Source of the DNA: Cryobacterium breve
Lineage (GTDB): Bacteria > Actinomycetota > Actinomycetes > Actinomycetales > Microbacteriaceae
Direction: 5' to 3'
NCBI RefSeq assembly: GCF_027594785.1
Contig: NZ_CP075584.1
Location: forward strand, 2,666,001 to 2,730,000
DNA: 64,000 bases
Shown here piece by piece: positions 8,801-18,485 of the stretch; within the stretch, counting starts at the first letter, position 1; each line of letters starts with the position of its first letter. The notes under the pieces are model-generated. The model was not told the origin of the DNA, searched no databases, and saw only the letters and a program-made list of their open reading frames with translations. Made by a program: the position numbers and the translations under genes.

Positions 8801-9430
8801 ATGCGAAGCAACCACGTCCGCGACTGGTCCCTGCGCGCCCTCGGCGTCGCGGCCGTGGTTGCCGCGACACTCGGGTTCTCCGCCGCCCCGGCGTCCGCGC
8901 ACAACTATCCGGTGGGGTACGCGCCCGCGGAGAACTCGGTGGTGACCGAGCAGCCCGGCCGCTTCACGATCACCACGAACGACACCCTCCTGAACCTCGA
9001 CGGCACCGGATCCGGCAACGCCATGCGGATCAGCGGTCCGACCTCCGCGCCTCTTTACTACGGCGACGGCTGCGTCACCCTGTTCGGCCCGAAGCTCGAG
9101 ACCACGGCCCAGCTCGGCCAGCCGGGGGAGTACACGGTGACCTGGCAGGTCGTCTCGACCGACGGCCACCCGGTATCGGGCAGCTACACCTTCACGTGGC
9201 AGCCCGCAGCCGGCCAGGTGCTCGCGCAAGGCCTCGCCGCAGCCCCCACCTGCGGCGCCGCCACCCCCACCGACGCCGCCGCCACCCCCGCCGACGCATC
9301 CGCTACCCCCGGCACCGCGCAAAGCGCGGTCGCCCCCACCGACCTGCTCTGGATCGGCGGCGCCGCACTAGCCGTCATCCTCGCGGTGGCCGCAACCCTC
9401 CTCCTCACCCGCCGCCGCCCCACCCCCTAA
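8801..9430 (+). CDS. copC: CopC-domain copper resistance protein
   Basis: ATG 8801 is preceded by GGAGAG. The signal peptide ends ASA, and the mature chain starts HNYPVGYAPAENSVV, again with an N-terminal His as in CopC proteins that bind Cu(II) through a histidine brace. The CopC beta-barrel ends in the family signature VVSTDGHPVSGSYTFTW, with its conserved Asp-Gly-His. A Thr/Pro/Ala linker and one C-terminal membrane helix (~185-203) anchor it outside the cell. It forms an operon with ycnI and probably with the membrane gene before it. Confidence 0.88.
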   Translation: MRSNHVRDWSLRALGVAAVVAATLGFSAAPASAHNYPVGYAPAENSVVTEQPGRFTITTNDTLLNLDGTGSGNAMRISGPTSAPLYYGDGCVTLFGPKLETTAQLGQPGEYTVTWQVVSTDGHPVSGSYTFTWQPAAGQVLAQGLAAAPTCGAATPTDAAATPADASATPGTAQSAVAPTDLLWIGGAALAVILAVAATLLLTRRRPTP

Positions 9431-9456
9431 CCCACCCCACCAACCCCACCCCAGGC

Positions 9457-9517
9457 CGCGAGAGCGGAGAAAGTGCCCCTTCCCGCTGCGGGAAGGGGCA
9501 CATTTCGTACTCTCGCG
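9457..9517. repeat. 61-base palindrome between copC and recQ
   Basis: The outer arms CGCGAGAG/CTCTCGCG and the inner perfect arms around GTGCCCCTTCCCGC and its complement make a near-continuous stem with a 3-base loop. It resembles the other intergenic palindromes of the window in length and position but shares no arm sequence with them. It may also act as a terminator for the copper operon. Confidence 0.65.
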
Positions 9518-9576
9518 AGACGGGCGGGGTGGGGAAAGCCGGCGAGGGTGTCCGGGGTCGCCGGTAGACTCGCTGG

Positions 9577-11635
9577 GTGAGTTGGACTGCCGAACTGCCC
9601 CGTGAACCGGACGAGTGGGTGCCCGACGACCGCGATGCACCGGAGGACTACGACGCTCCGCCGCCCCCGGACTACGGAGCGGGCGACGGCCAGGGAAACA
9701 GCTCCGACTACGGCTCCCGAGTCGGCCCGGGCGCCGGCGCAGGCGGATCCGGACCCATTCGCACGTCGCTCGCGCAGGCATCCGCCCCGCCCCGCCGCGC
9801 CACCGCGAAATTCGCGACGGCAGCGGATGCGCTGCGCACGGTGTTCGGCTACGACTCGTTCCGCGGCGAGCAGGCCGCCATCATCGACCAGGTCATCGGG
9901 GGCGGCGACGCCGTCGTGCTGATGCCCACCGGCGGCGGCAAGAGCCTCTGCTACCAGATCCCGTCCCTCGTGCGCGAGGGCACCGGCATCGTCATCTCCC
10001 CGCTGATCGCGCTCATGCAGGACCAGGTCGACGCCCTCACCGCTGTCGGTGTCCGCGCCGAATTCCTCAACTCCAGCCAGGATTCCGCCGAGCGTTCCCG
10101 CGTCGAACGCGACTACCTCGCCGGCAACCTCGACCTGCTCTACGTCGCCCCCGAACGGCTCTCCTCCGAGGCCACCAAGCGCTTCCTCGAACGCGGCACC
10201 ATCGCGCTCTTCGCGATCGACGAGGCGCACTGTGTTTCGCAGTGGGGCCACGACTTCCGCCCCGACTACCTCGCCCTGTCCGAACTCGCCGACCGCTGGC
10301 CCGACGTGCCGCGCATCGCCCTCACGGCCACAGCGACGGATGCGACCCACCAGGAGGCTCACGCAGCGCCTGCAACTCGAGGGCGCGCGTCACTTCGTCG
10401 CGAGCTTCGACCGTCCGAACATCCAGTACCGGATCGTCGCGAAGGCCGAACCCCGCAAGCAGCTGCTCTCTTTCATCAAGACGGAGCACCCGCACGACGC
10501 CGGCATCGTCTACGCGCTCAGCCGCAAGAGCGTCGAGGCGACCGCCGAATTCCTGCGCGCCAACGGCCTCAACGCCCTGCCGTACCACGCCGGCCTCGAC
10601 CAGGCGGTGCGCGCCCGCAACCAGTCCCGGTTCCTCCGCGAGGAGGGCGTGATCATCGTCGCGACCATCGCGTTCGGCATGGGCATCGACAAGCCCGATG
10701 TGCGCTTCGTCGCCCACATCGACCTGCCCAAGTCCGTCGAGGGCTACTACCAGGAGACCGGCCGCGCGGGCCGCGACGGCCTGCCCTCGACCGGCTGGCT
10801 CGCCTACGGACTGCAGGACGTCGTGCAGCAGCGCCGCATGATCGACGAGTCGCCCGGCGACCTCGCCCACCGCCGCAAGCTCTCCGCCCACCTCGACGCC
10901 ATGCTCGCGCTCTGCGAGACCGTGCACTGCCGCAGAGTAAACCTGCTGCGCTACTTCGGCCAGGCGAGCGAACCCTGCGGCAACTGCGACACCTGCCTCG
11001 AACCGCCCGTGGGCTGGGACGGCACCGTGCCGGCTCAGAAGCTGCTCTCCACCATCGTGCGGCTGCTCCGTGAGCGCAACCAGCGCTTCGGCGCCGGCCA
11101 GATCGTCGACATCCTCCGCGGCAAGACCACACCGCGCACCACCCAGCACCACCACGAACAGCTCGCGACCTGGGGCATCGGCGCCGACCTCTCCGACCAG
11201 CAGTGGCGCGGCGTCGTGCGCCAGCTGCTCGCCCAGGGCATCCTCTCCACCTCCGGCGAATACGGCACGCTCGTGCTCACCCCGGTCGCCACCGAGGTGC
11301 TCGGCGGCCACCGCACCGTCGAACTCCGCAGCGAACCCGAGCGCGCCGCCCGGTCCACCTCCTCCGCCCGCACGGGAGCCGCGAAGGCCGCCGCCGCCGA
11401 CCTCACCCCGCAGCAGGAGGCGCTGTTCCAGGCGCTCCGGGCCTGGCGTTCGAGCGTCTCCAAGGAGCAGGGCGTCCCCGCGTACATCGTCTTCGGCGAC
11501 GCGACCCTGATCGCGATCGCCGTCGCGAACCCCGGCAGCATCGGCGACCTCGACGGCATCTCCGGCGTCGGCGCCAAGAAACTCGAGGCCTACGGGGCAG
11601 GCGTGCTCGAGGTCGTCGCGGCAGCATCCGCTTAG
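9577..11635 (+). CDS. recQ: ATP-dependent DNA helicase RecQ (one frameshift in sequence)
   Basis: The start is GTG 9577. A ~75-residue acidic, disordered N-terminal extension precedes the core. The helicase motifs are all present: [12 protein letters not shown] (Walker A), [26 protein letters not shown] (DEAH box and aromatic loop), ALTATAT, FDRPNI, and [10 protein letters not shown]. The RecQ-Ct zinc cysteines are in [12 protein letters not shown]-terminal HRDC domain (~600-685) ends in [11 protein letters not shown]. The frame breaks once at 10355-10360 (AGGCTC); removing one G gives [17 protein letters not shown] and a continuous ~685-residue protein. It unwinds DNA 3' to 5' in recombination and fork repair. 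Confidence 0.9.
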
Positions 11636-11860
11636 GATTACTCGCTTTTGTGCCTAACGGCACTCGTTCGAGCACGGTCCCTGTGGAAAGCTACAAGACG
11701 GATGCCGGACGCGGCACCCACCTTTGTAGCCTCGTCATGCACTATTTCCGGCCCTCGCCGAGCCGCCCTAGTGTGTAGAAAAATTCTGCCTACCAGAACG
11801 CACCTCTACAAAACTTCCGCGTAGAAAATTTCGAGTTCGAGCGAGAACAAAGGACCAACG
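11636..11860 (+). promoter_or_regulatory. A/T-richer promoter region of the acyl-CoA oxidase gene
   Basis: This 225-base stretch has no gene. Its last 100 bases are A/T-rich for this genome and hold two similar direct motifs, GTGTAGAAAAATTCTG (about 11771-11786) and GCGTAGAAAATTTCGAG (about 11820-11836). The first also reads as an imperfect palindrome, GTAG...CTAC. They could be operators for a TetR-type fatty-acid regulator. That is only a suggestion from their symmetry and position. Confidence 0.35.
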
Positions 11861-13958
11861 ATGGTTGACACTGCCCAGCGCTCCGCACCCACGACACCGG
11901 CGACGCCCTCCCCGGCCGCCCCCAAGCCCACCACCACCGGCACCTTCACCCCCATGCCCGCGATCAACGTCCCGGCGCTCAGCCGCCAGCTGCTCGGCAC
12001 CTGGCCGGAGATCCGGATCGAGGCCCGCAAGCTCACCGCACGCCCCGAACTCCAGGGCGTACCCGGCCTGTCGATGGCCGAGCACCGCCTGCGCGTGCTC
12101 GAGCAGCTGAAGCTGCTCGCTCTGGAGGGCCACGTGCACCGCGCGTTCCCGGTGCACCTCGGCGGCGAAGACAACCACGGCGGAAACATCGCGGGGTTCG
12201 AAGAGCTCGTCACCGCAGACCCGAGCCTGCAGATCAAGGCGGGCGTGCAGTGGGGCCTCTTCGGCTCCGCCGTGATGCACCTCGGCACCCGCAAGCACCA
12301 CGACGCCTACCTGCCCGGCATCATGAGCCTCGCCACCCCCGGCGTCTTCGCGATGACCGAGACCGGGCACGGATCCGACGTCGCGAGCATCGCCACCACG
12401 GCGACCTACGACCCGGAGACCCAGGAATTCGTGGTGCACACCCCGTTCCGCGCGGCCTGGAAGGACTACCTCGGCAACGCCGCGAACGACGGCATCGCGG
12501 CCGTGCTCTTCGCCCAGCTCATCACGGGCGGCGTGAACCACGGCGTGCACGCGTTCTGGATGCCCCTCCGCGACGAGACCGGCGCCTTCCTGCCGGGCGT
12601 CAGCGGCGAGGACGACGGCCTCAAGGGCGGCCTCAACGGCATCGACAACGGCAGGCTCGCCTTCGACCACGTCCGCATCCCCCGTGAGAACCTGCTCAAC
12701 CGCTACGGCGACGTCGCCGAAGACGGCACGTACTCGAGTGCAATTTCCAGCCCCGGCCGCCGGTTCTTCACGATGCTCGGCACCCTCGTGCAGGGCCGCG
12801 TGTCCCTCGACGGTGCCGCGACCCAGGCATCCGCCATGGCCCTCACGATCGCCGTCACCTACGGCAGCCAGCGCCGCCAGTTCACGGCCGGCGGTGAGGC
12901 CGAGCAGGTCATCCTCGACTACCAGCGGCACCAGCGCCGGCTGCTGCCGCGCCTCGCGACGACGTACGCGCAGACCTTCGCCCACGACGAGTTCCTGGTC
13001 GCGTTCGACAAGGTCTTCAGCGGCATCGCAGACACGGATGCCGACCGCCAGAATCTCGAGACCCTCGCCGCCGCCTTGAAGCCGCTGTCCAGCTGGGCCG
13101 CCCTCGACACCATCCAGGAGGCCCGGGAGGCCTGCGGCGGCGCCGGCTTCCTCGCCGAGAACCGCCTGGTCGGACTCCGCGCCGACCTCGACGTCTACGC
13201 GACCTTCGAGGGCGACAACACCGTCCTGCTCCAGCTCGTCGCCAAACGGCTCCTCACCGACTTCAGCCGCAAGTTCGTCGACGCCGGCAGCGGGGTCCTC
13301 GCCCGCTACGTCGTGCAGCAGGCCACCGACCGAGCCCTGCACAACACCGGCCTCCGCACCCTCGGCCAGGCCGTCGCCGACTTCGGTTCGACCGCGCGCT
13401 CGGTGGGCCAGCTTCGCGAAACCAACGTGCAGCGGGAACTGCTCACCGACCGGGTCGAGACCATGATCCGCGACATCGCCGGAAAGCTTCGCCCGGCGAG
13501 CAAGCTCTCGGCCCGGCAGTCCGCCGACCTGTTCAACTCGCACCAGGACGAACTCATCGAGGCGGCCCGCGCGCACGGCGAGCCTCCTGCAGTGGGAGGC
13601 TTTCACCCGCGCCGTCGAGCACACCACGGATGCCGGAAACAAGCAGATCCTGACCTGGCTGCGCGACCTGTTCGGGCTCGGGCTCGTCGAGAAGCATCTC
13701 GCCTGGTACCTGATCAACGGACGCCTGTCCGCCCAGCGCGCCCAGTCGGTCACGGCGTATATCGACCGGATCATCGCCCGCCTCCGCCCCTTCGCCCTGG
13801 ACCTCGTGGACTCCTTCGGGTACAGCCCCGAGCACCTGCGCGCGAAGATCGCCTCCGGGGCGGAGCAGGAACGCCAGGACGAGGCCCGCGACTACTACAC
13901 CGCCCTGCGCGCCTCCGGTGACGCCCCGGCAGACGAGAAGGCCCCGCGCAAGAAGTAG
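11861..13958 (+). CDS. Acyl-CoA oxidase / dehydrogenase family protein (one frameshift in sequence)
   Basis: ATG 11861 follows AAAGGACCAACG. After a Pro/Thr/Ala-rich leader the protein has the acyl-CoA oxidase layout: an N-terminal alpha domain with FPVHLGGEDNHGG, the flavin-binding FAMTETGHGSDVASI, and a helical domain with EACGGAGFLAENR and VYATFEGDNTVLLQLVAKRL, the FAD- and catalytic-glutamate-bearing region. The frame breaks at 13580-13585 (GAGCCT). Removing one C gives AHGELLQWEAFTRAVEHTTD and extends the protein to TAG 13956-13958, ~698 residues, the normal length. It should carry out the first step of fatty acyl-CoA beta-oxidation in the cytoplasm. It is monocistronic. Confidence 0.85.
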
Positions 13959-13963
13959 CGGCC

Positions 13964-14124
13964 TGCCGAAACCGGCGCGGCGGCGGATGCGGGGCCGGTT
14001 CCGTCTCGTGCCCGCGCCGGTTTCGGCAAGCCGCGCCCGTTTGTGCCGGCGCCCGCGCCGGTTTCGGCAAGCCGCGCCCGCCGTTTCGGGTGCGGCTTGC
14101 GCAAACCGGCGCGGCGGCGGATGC
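13964..14124. repeat. Cluster of direct and inverted GC-rich repeats
   Basis: Two direct copies of CCCGCGCCGGTTTCGGCAAG (14011 and 14052, each continuing CCGCGCCCG) are flanked by inverted copies beginning TGCCGAAACCGGCGCGG at 13964 and GCGCAAACCGGCGCGG near 14100. Both inverted copies run on into CGGCGGATGC. This makes several alternative large hairpins in the gap between the oxidase and ABC genes. No protein-coding frame is supported here. Confidence 0.65.
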
Positions 14125-14302
14125 TGCGGCACGGGCGAGCGGGCGGGACGCATCCGAATCGGGGTCGTACCGGGGTACTACGCGGTGCGGACAGTAAGCA
14201 TCCGTTCGACCGATGCGCCCCGGGAGGCGCCCTGCGTATCGTGAATGCGGGGCCGACGTCCACCGACGTCCGGCCCCGCCAACGATGCGAATGAGGAGAC
14301 GG

Positions 14303-15316
14303 ATGATTCAGGCACAGTCCCTGACCAAACGCTACGGAAGCAAGGTCGCGGTCGACGCGATCGACTTCACGATCCAGCCAGGAACCGTGACGGGCCTGCT
14401 CGGCCCGAACGGCGCGGGCAAGACCACGACCATGCGCATGATCGTCGGCCTCGACCGGCCAGACTCCGGTTCGGTCCTCGTCAACGGGCAGCGTTACCAG
14501 GACCTCCGCGCCCCGCTCCGCGAGGTCGGCGTGCTGCTCGACGCGAAGGCGATCCACACCGGCCGCTCGGCGCGCAACCACCTGCTCGCGATGGCCGCGA
14601 CCCACAACATCCCGAAGAGCCGCGTCGACGACGTCATCGAGCTCACCGGACTCACCTCCGTCGCCCGCAAGCGCGTCGGCGGATACTCCCTCGGCATGGG
14701 ACAGCGCCTCGGCATCGCCGCGGCCCTCCTCGGCGACCCGGGCATCCTGATCCTCGACGAACCCGTCAACGGGCTCGACCCCGAGGGCGTGCAGTGGGTG
14801 CGCAAGCTCATGCGGCACCTCGCCGGCGAAGGCCGCACCGTGCTGCTCTCCTCCCACCTGATGAGTGAGATGGCGCTCACCGCCGACCACATCATCATGC
14901 TCGGCCGTGGCCGGATCATCGCCGACGCCCCCGTCGCCGAGATCATCGGCCAGGCCGGCGGCGCGACCGTCCGCGTGCGCAGCCCGCACGCGACCCGGCT
15001 CGCCACCCTGCTCGCGCAGGCCGAGGTCTCCGTCGTGAACCTCGAACAGGACGTGCTCCAGATCACCGGCATCACGGCCGCCGAGATCGGCGACCAGGCC
15101 GCCGCCGCCGGCATCGTGCTCCACGAACTCACGAGCCTCACCGCCTCCCTCGAGGACGCCTACATGTCCCTCACCCAAAACGAGGTCGAATACCGCACCG
15201 GCGGCACCGGCGACGACGAATTCGACGATTCCGACACGACAGACGCCGCAGCGGATGCCGCGGTGAACGACGATCCGGACCCGCGCGAGACCGAACTGCA
15301 GGAGGCAGCACGATGA
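14303..15316 (+). CDS. ABC transporter ATP-binding protein (exporter type)
   Basis: I start at ATG 14303 after GAGGAGACGG; the frame extends upstream without conserved sequence. Walker A is GPNGAGKTTT, and the signature loop is degenerate (GYSLGMGQRLGIAAALL, in the place of LSGGQ). Walker B is ILILDEPVNGLDPEG and the switch His lies in LLSSHLMSEM. This matches the DrrA/YadG group that powers ABC-2 exporters. A C-terminal acidic tail (~300-337) is extra. The stop overlaps the permease start (ATGA). The downstream kinase/regulator pair suggests induction by a membrane stress or a peptide. Confidence 0.88.
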   Translation: MIQAQSLTKRYGSKVAVDAIDFTIQPGTVTGLLGPNGAGKTTTMRMIVGLDRPDSGSVLVNGQRYQDLRAPLREVGVLLDAKAIHTGRSARNHLLAMAATHNIPKSRVDDVIELTGLTSVARKRVGGYSLGMGQRLGIAAALLGDPGILILDEPVNGLDPEGVQWVRKLMRHLAGEGRTVLLSSHLMSEMALTADHIIMLGRGRIIADAPVAEIIGQAGGATVRVRSPHATRLATLLAQAEVSVVNLEQDVLQITGITAAEIGDQAAAAGIVLHELTSLTASLEDAYMSLTQNEVEYRTGGTGDDEFDDSDTTDAAADAAVNDDPDPRETELQEAAR

Positions 15317-16191
15317 GCACCCCCACGATCCTGGTTGCCGGCACCCCGGAAACCCTCGCCGACATCGGCACGGAGTACGTGCCCGCGTCGACGCCGACCG
15401 GTCCGCACCTCAGTGCGATCGGCATCATCCGCTCGGAGTGGATCAAGCTCAGCACGGTGCGCTCGACGATCTGGTGCTTCGCGGTGCTGCTCGTCGTGTC
15501 GATGGGGCTCGCCGCGATCATGTCGCTCGCGCTCGACCTCACCGGGACAGACATCGCGACGGTGCCCGACACCGATCAGGCCAGGTTCGTGGCGCAGGCC
15601 TCGACCTTCGGCGTGTTCTTCGGCCAGCTCATCGTCGCCGTGCTCGGTGTGCTCGCCGTCACCGGCGAGTTCACGACGGGCATGATCCGGTCCACCCTGA
15701 CCGCGGTGCCGAAGCGCCTCCCGGCGCTCTGGGCCAAGGCGCTCGTGTTGTTCGTCACGACCTTCGTCGTCGGTCTCGTCAGCAGCATCGCCTCCTACGT
15801 CGTCACGGTCGCGATCGTGTCCGGGCAGGGCCTGCACGCGAGCCTCTTCGCCCCCGAGGTCATCCTCCCGGTGCTCGGCGGCTCGCTGTACCTCGGGCTC
15901 GTCGCGGTCTTCGCCCTCGGCATCGGCACGATCGTGCGGAGCGGGGCCGGCAGCATCGCCGTCACCCTCGGCGTGATCCTGCTGCTCCCGGTCGTGCTCC
16001 AGATGATCCCGGCCACGTGGGCGAGCGACGTGCTCCCGTACCTGATCTCCTCCGCGGGTATCAGCATGTTCGGCCTGATGCAGTTCGCCAAGGTGCCCCT
16101 CGACTGGTCGGTCGACCTGATCATCGTCCTCGTCTGGGTCGTCCTGAGCCTCGGCGCCGCCTCGGTGCTGCTCAAGCGCCGCGACGCGTAA
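15313..16191 (+). CDS. ABC-2 type permease
   Basis: This 292-residue membrane protein partners the overlapping ATPase gene. It has a short cytoplasmic N-terminus, then IRSEWIKLSTVRSTIWCF entering the first helix, and about six membrane segments in total. The conserved GEFTTGMIRSTLTAVPKR loop after the second helix is typical of ABC-2 permeases of Gram-positive bacteria. The exported substrate is unknown; antimicrobial peptides or lipids are common for this type. Confidence 0.85.
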   Translation: MSTPTILVAGTPETLADIGTEYVPASTPTGPHLSAIGIIRSEWIKLSTVRSTIWCFAVLLVVSMGLAAIMSLALDLTGTDIATVPDTDQARFVAQASTFGVFFGQLIVAVLGVLAVTGEFTTGMIRSTLTAVPKRLPALWAKALVLFVTTFVVGLVSSIASYVVTVAIVSGQGLHASLFAPEVILPVLGGSLYLGLVAVFALGIGTIVRSGAGSIAVTLGVILLLPVVLQMIPATWASDVLPYLISSAGISMFGLMQFAKVPLDWSVDLIIVLVWVVLSLGAASVLLKRRDA

Positions 16192-16288
16192 CCGAGCGGC
16201 CATGAACGGGACCGGGCAGGCAGGGCCGGGCGTCGGCACCGACCGGTGACCGGCATCCGCCCAGTTCGCAGCAAGTAGAGTCCCAATC

Positions 16289-17638
16289 ATGACCTCCACC
16301 AGCCCCAGCCCCGCCGCGACCCCCTCGCGGACGGGGCTGGACTGCGTCTGCCGACTCCTCCCGGGGTCACCCGCCGGTTCTGGGCGCGGCACCCCTGGCT
16401 GGTCGATTCCCTCGTCGCGGCCGTCTACCTCGTCCCGACGGCGATCGTGCTCCTGATCGACGCGACCCGGCCGGCAGTCGGCCCCGCGCCGGTCGTCATC
16501 GTCTCGGCGCTGCTCCTCACCGGCCTGATCGCGGGAGCATTGCTCTTCCGCAGGCACGCCCCACTGCTTGCCCTCGCCCTCTCGTGCACCGCGCTGCTGC
16601 CGTCGTTCCCGAACCACGGCCAGGGCGACACCCTGCCCGTGATGATCGCCCTCTACGCGGTCGCGGTCTATCGGAACGTGCGCAGCGCCTGGATCGGCCT
16701 CGCGGTCGCGGTCGGCATCTCCACCCTCGGCGCCTACTTCGGCTCGGGCAACCCCTTCATCTCCTGGCTGAGCGTTGCCTCCCAGGACGCGGTGCTGCTC
16801 ATCGTGGCCACCGTGATCGGTGTGAGCGTGGGCGACCGGATGCGCTACGTCGCCTCCCTGGTCAGCCTCGCCGCCCAGCTCGCCCACGACCGTGACCGGC
16901 AGGCCCAGCTCGCCCGCAGGCTCCGAACGCGCCCGGATCGCCCGCGAGCTGCACGACATCGTCGCCCACAGCCTCTCGGTGATGGTCGCCCTCGCCGACG
17001 GCGCCGACGCCCTCGCGGTGCGCGACCCCGAACGCTCCCGCGCCGCGATGCGCGAGGTCGCCTCCACCGGCCGCGGCTCGATGGCCGAGATGCGGAGGCT
17101 CCTCGGCGTACTCAGCGACGACGACGAGACGGCGGATGCTGCGGCATCCGCCCCCGGGCAGGCCGCGGCAGGGCCCGGGTCCGGCACCACGACCGCCGCC
17201 GCAGCGACCGTCGCGACCGCCGCCCCGCTCGCCCCGCAGCCCGGTGCCGACCAGCTCGTCGACCTCGTGGACTCCTTCCGCTCCGCGGGACTCCCGGCCC
17301 GGCTCGAGCTGAGCGGGCGCGTGCCCGGCAGCCCGGGCGTGCAGCTCACGATCTACCGGGTCGTGCAGGAATCCCTGACCAACACCCTGCGCTACGCGGC
17401 CCAGCCGAGCGTGGTCTCGGTGCGGCTCTCCTCGTCGCCCGGCCGGGTCGAGGTCGTCATCGACGACGACGGCCACGCCCGTGTGCCCCAGCCGAGTGTG
17501 GGAGGCGGGCGCGGCATCATCGGCCTCCGCGAACGGGTCGCGCTCTACGGGGGCACCCTCGAGGCCGGACCGCTCAGCGGGGGCGGTTGGCGCGTGCGCG
17601 CGACGATGAGTCTCGACGAAGGGCAGGCCCCCGCATGA
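16289..17638 (+). CDS. NarL-class sensor histidine kinase (two frameshifts in sequence)
   Basis: ATG 16289 gives MTSTSPSPAATPSRTGLE, but the frame is lost at 16339-16344. There GGACTG stands where GGAGCTG (one base more) would restore LELRLPTPPGVTRRFWARHP. A second break at 16918-16923 (AGGCTC; remove one G) restores RSSERARIARELHDIVAHSL. The repaired ~450-residue protein has four to five membrane helices, a HisKA_3 dimerisation domain with the phospho-accepting His in RELHDIVAHS, and an HATPase_c domain with VIDDDG and GRGIIGLRERV. It should sense an envelope signal and phosphorylate the overlapping response regulator. Confidence 0.85.
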
Positions 17639-18420
17639 CCGGTCTCCGCGACCCGACTCCCCGCGACCCGGCCAACGAACACGCCCCCCTCGACCCGGCC
17701 CCCCGCGACCCGGCGACTGTCGACCTCGAGCCGGCCCCGACCCGGATCATGCTCGTCGACGACCAGTCCCTGCTCCGGATGGGATTCCGGATGGTGCTCG
17801 AGGCCGAGGACGACTTCACCGTCGTCGCCGAGGCCGGCGACGGCGCAACGGCCGTGCGGCTCGCCGCGAGCATGCTGCCAGACGTCATCCTGATGGACGT
17901 GCGGATGCCCGGCGTCGACGGCATCGAGGCGACCCGGCTGATCACCGCGGCGCACCCCCAGATCCGGGTCATCATCCTGACCACCTTCGACCTCGACGAG
18001 TATGCGTTCGGCGGTCTCAAGGCCGGCGCCCGTGGTTTCCTGCTCAAGGACGCCCAACCGAGCGAACTGACCGCCGCGATCCGGGCGGTCGCGTCGGGGG
18101 AGGCATCCGTTTCGCCCCGCGTCACCCGGCGGATGCTCGAGCTGTTCGGGTCCCGGCTTCCCGCCGAAGGGGCGGACGGCGCCGCGACCGGCGAGGACCC
18201 CGCAGCGGATGCCGCGCGCATCGACGTGCTGACCGACCGGGAACGGGAGGTTTTCTTCGCGATCGCCGAGGGTCTCTCCAACACCGAGCTCGCCGAGCGG
18301 TTCTTCCTCTCCGAGTCCACGGTGAAGACCCACGTCGGCCGGATCCTGCAGAAACTCGGTCTCCGCGACCGGGTGCACATCGTGATCCTCGCCTACGAGC
18401 AGGGGCTGGCCCGCCCCTGA
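17635..18420 (+). CDS. NarL/LuxR-type response regulator
   Basis: It starts at ATG 17635, overlapping the kinase stop (ATGA). A ~33-residue tail of DPTPRDPA-type repeats precedes the receiver domain, which has acidic DDQ, the phosphorylation Asp in VILMDVRMPG, Thr in ILTTFDLDEY and Lys in FLLKDAQP. The C-terminal LuxR helix-turn-helix is LTDREREVFFAIAEGLSN followed by STVKTHVGRILQKLG. It probably controls the upstream ABC exporter genes. The repetitive N-terminal tail is not part of the family and might be avoided by a later start. Confidence 0.88.
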   Translation: MTGLRDPTPRDPANEHAPLDPAPRDPATVDLEPAPTRIMLVDDQSLLRMGFRMVLEAEDDFTVVAEAGDGATAVRLAASMLPDVILMDVRMPGVDGIEATRLITAAHPQIRVIILTTFDLDEYAFGGLKAGARGFLLKDAQPSELTAAIRAVASGEASVSPRVTRRMLELFGSRLPAEGADGAATGEDPAADAARIDVLTDREREVFFAIAEGLSNTELAERFFLSESTVKTHVGRILQKLGLRDRVHIVILAYEQGLARP

Positions 18421-18485
18421 ACGCCCGCCGCATTGGCGCGCGCGGCGCATCCGCTGACCCGCGACAAGCGCCGTAGGCTCGGGAG

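Noticed and set aside
18421..18485. Gap before pip as an RNA or regulatory element
   Set aside because: Only 65 bases with ordinary composition and no structure beyond chance.
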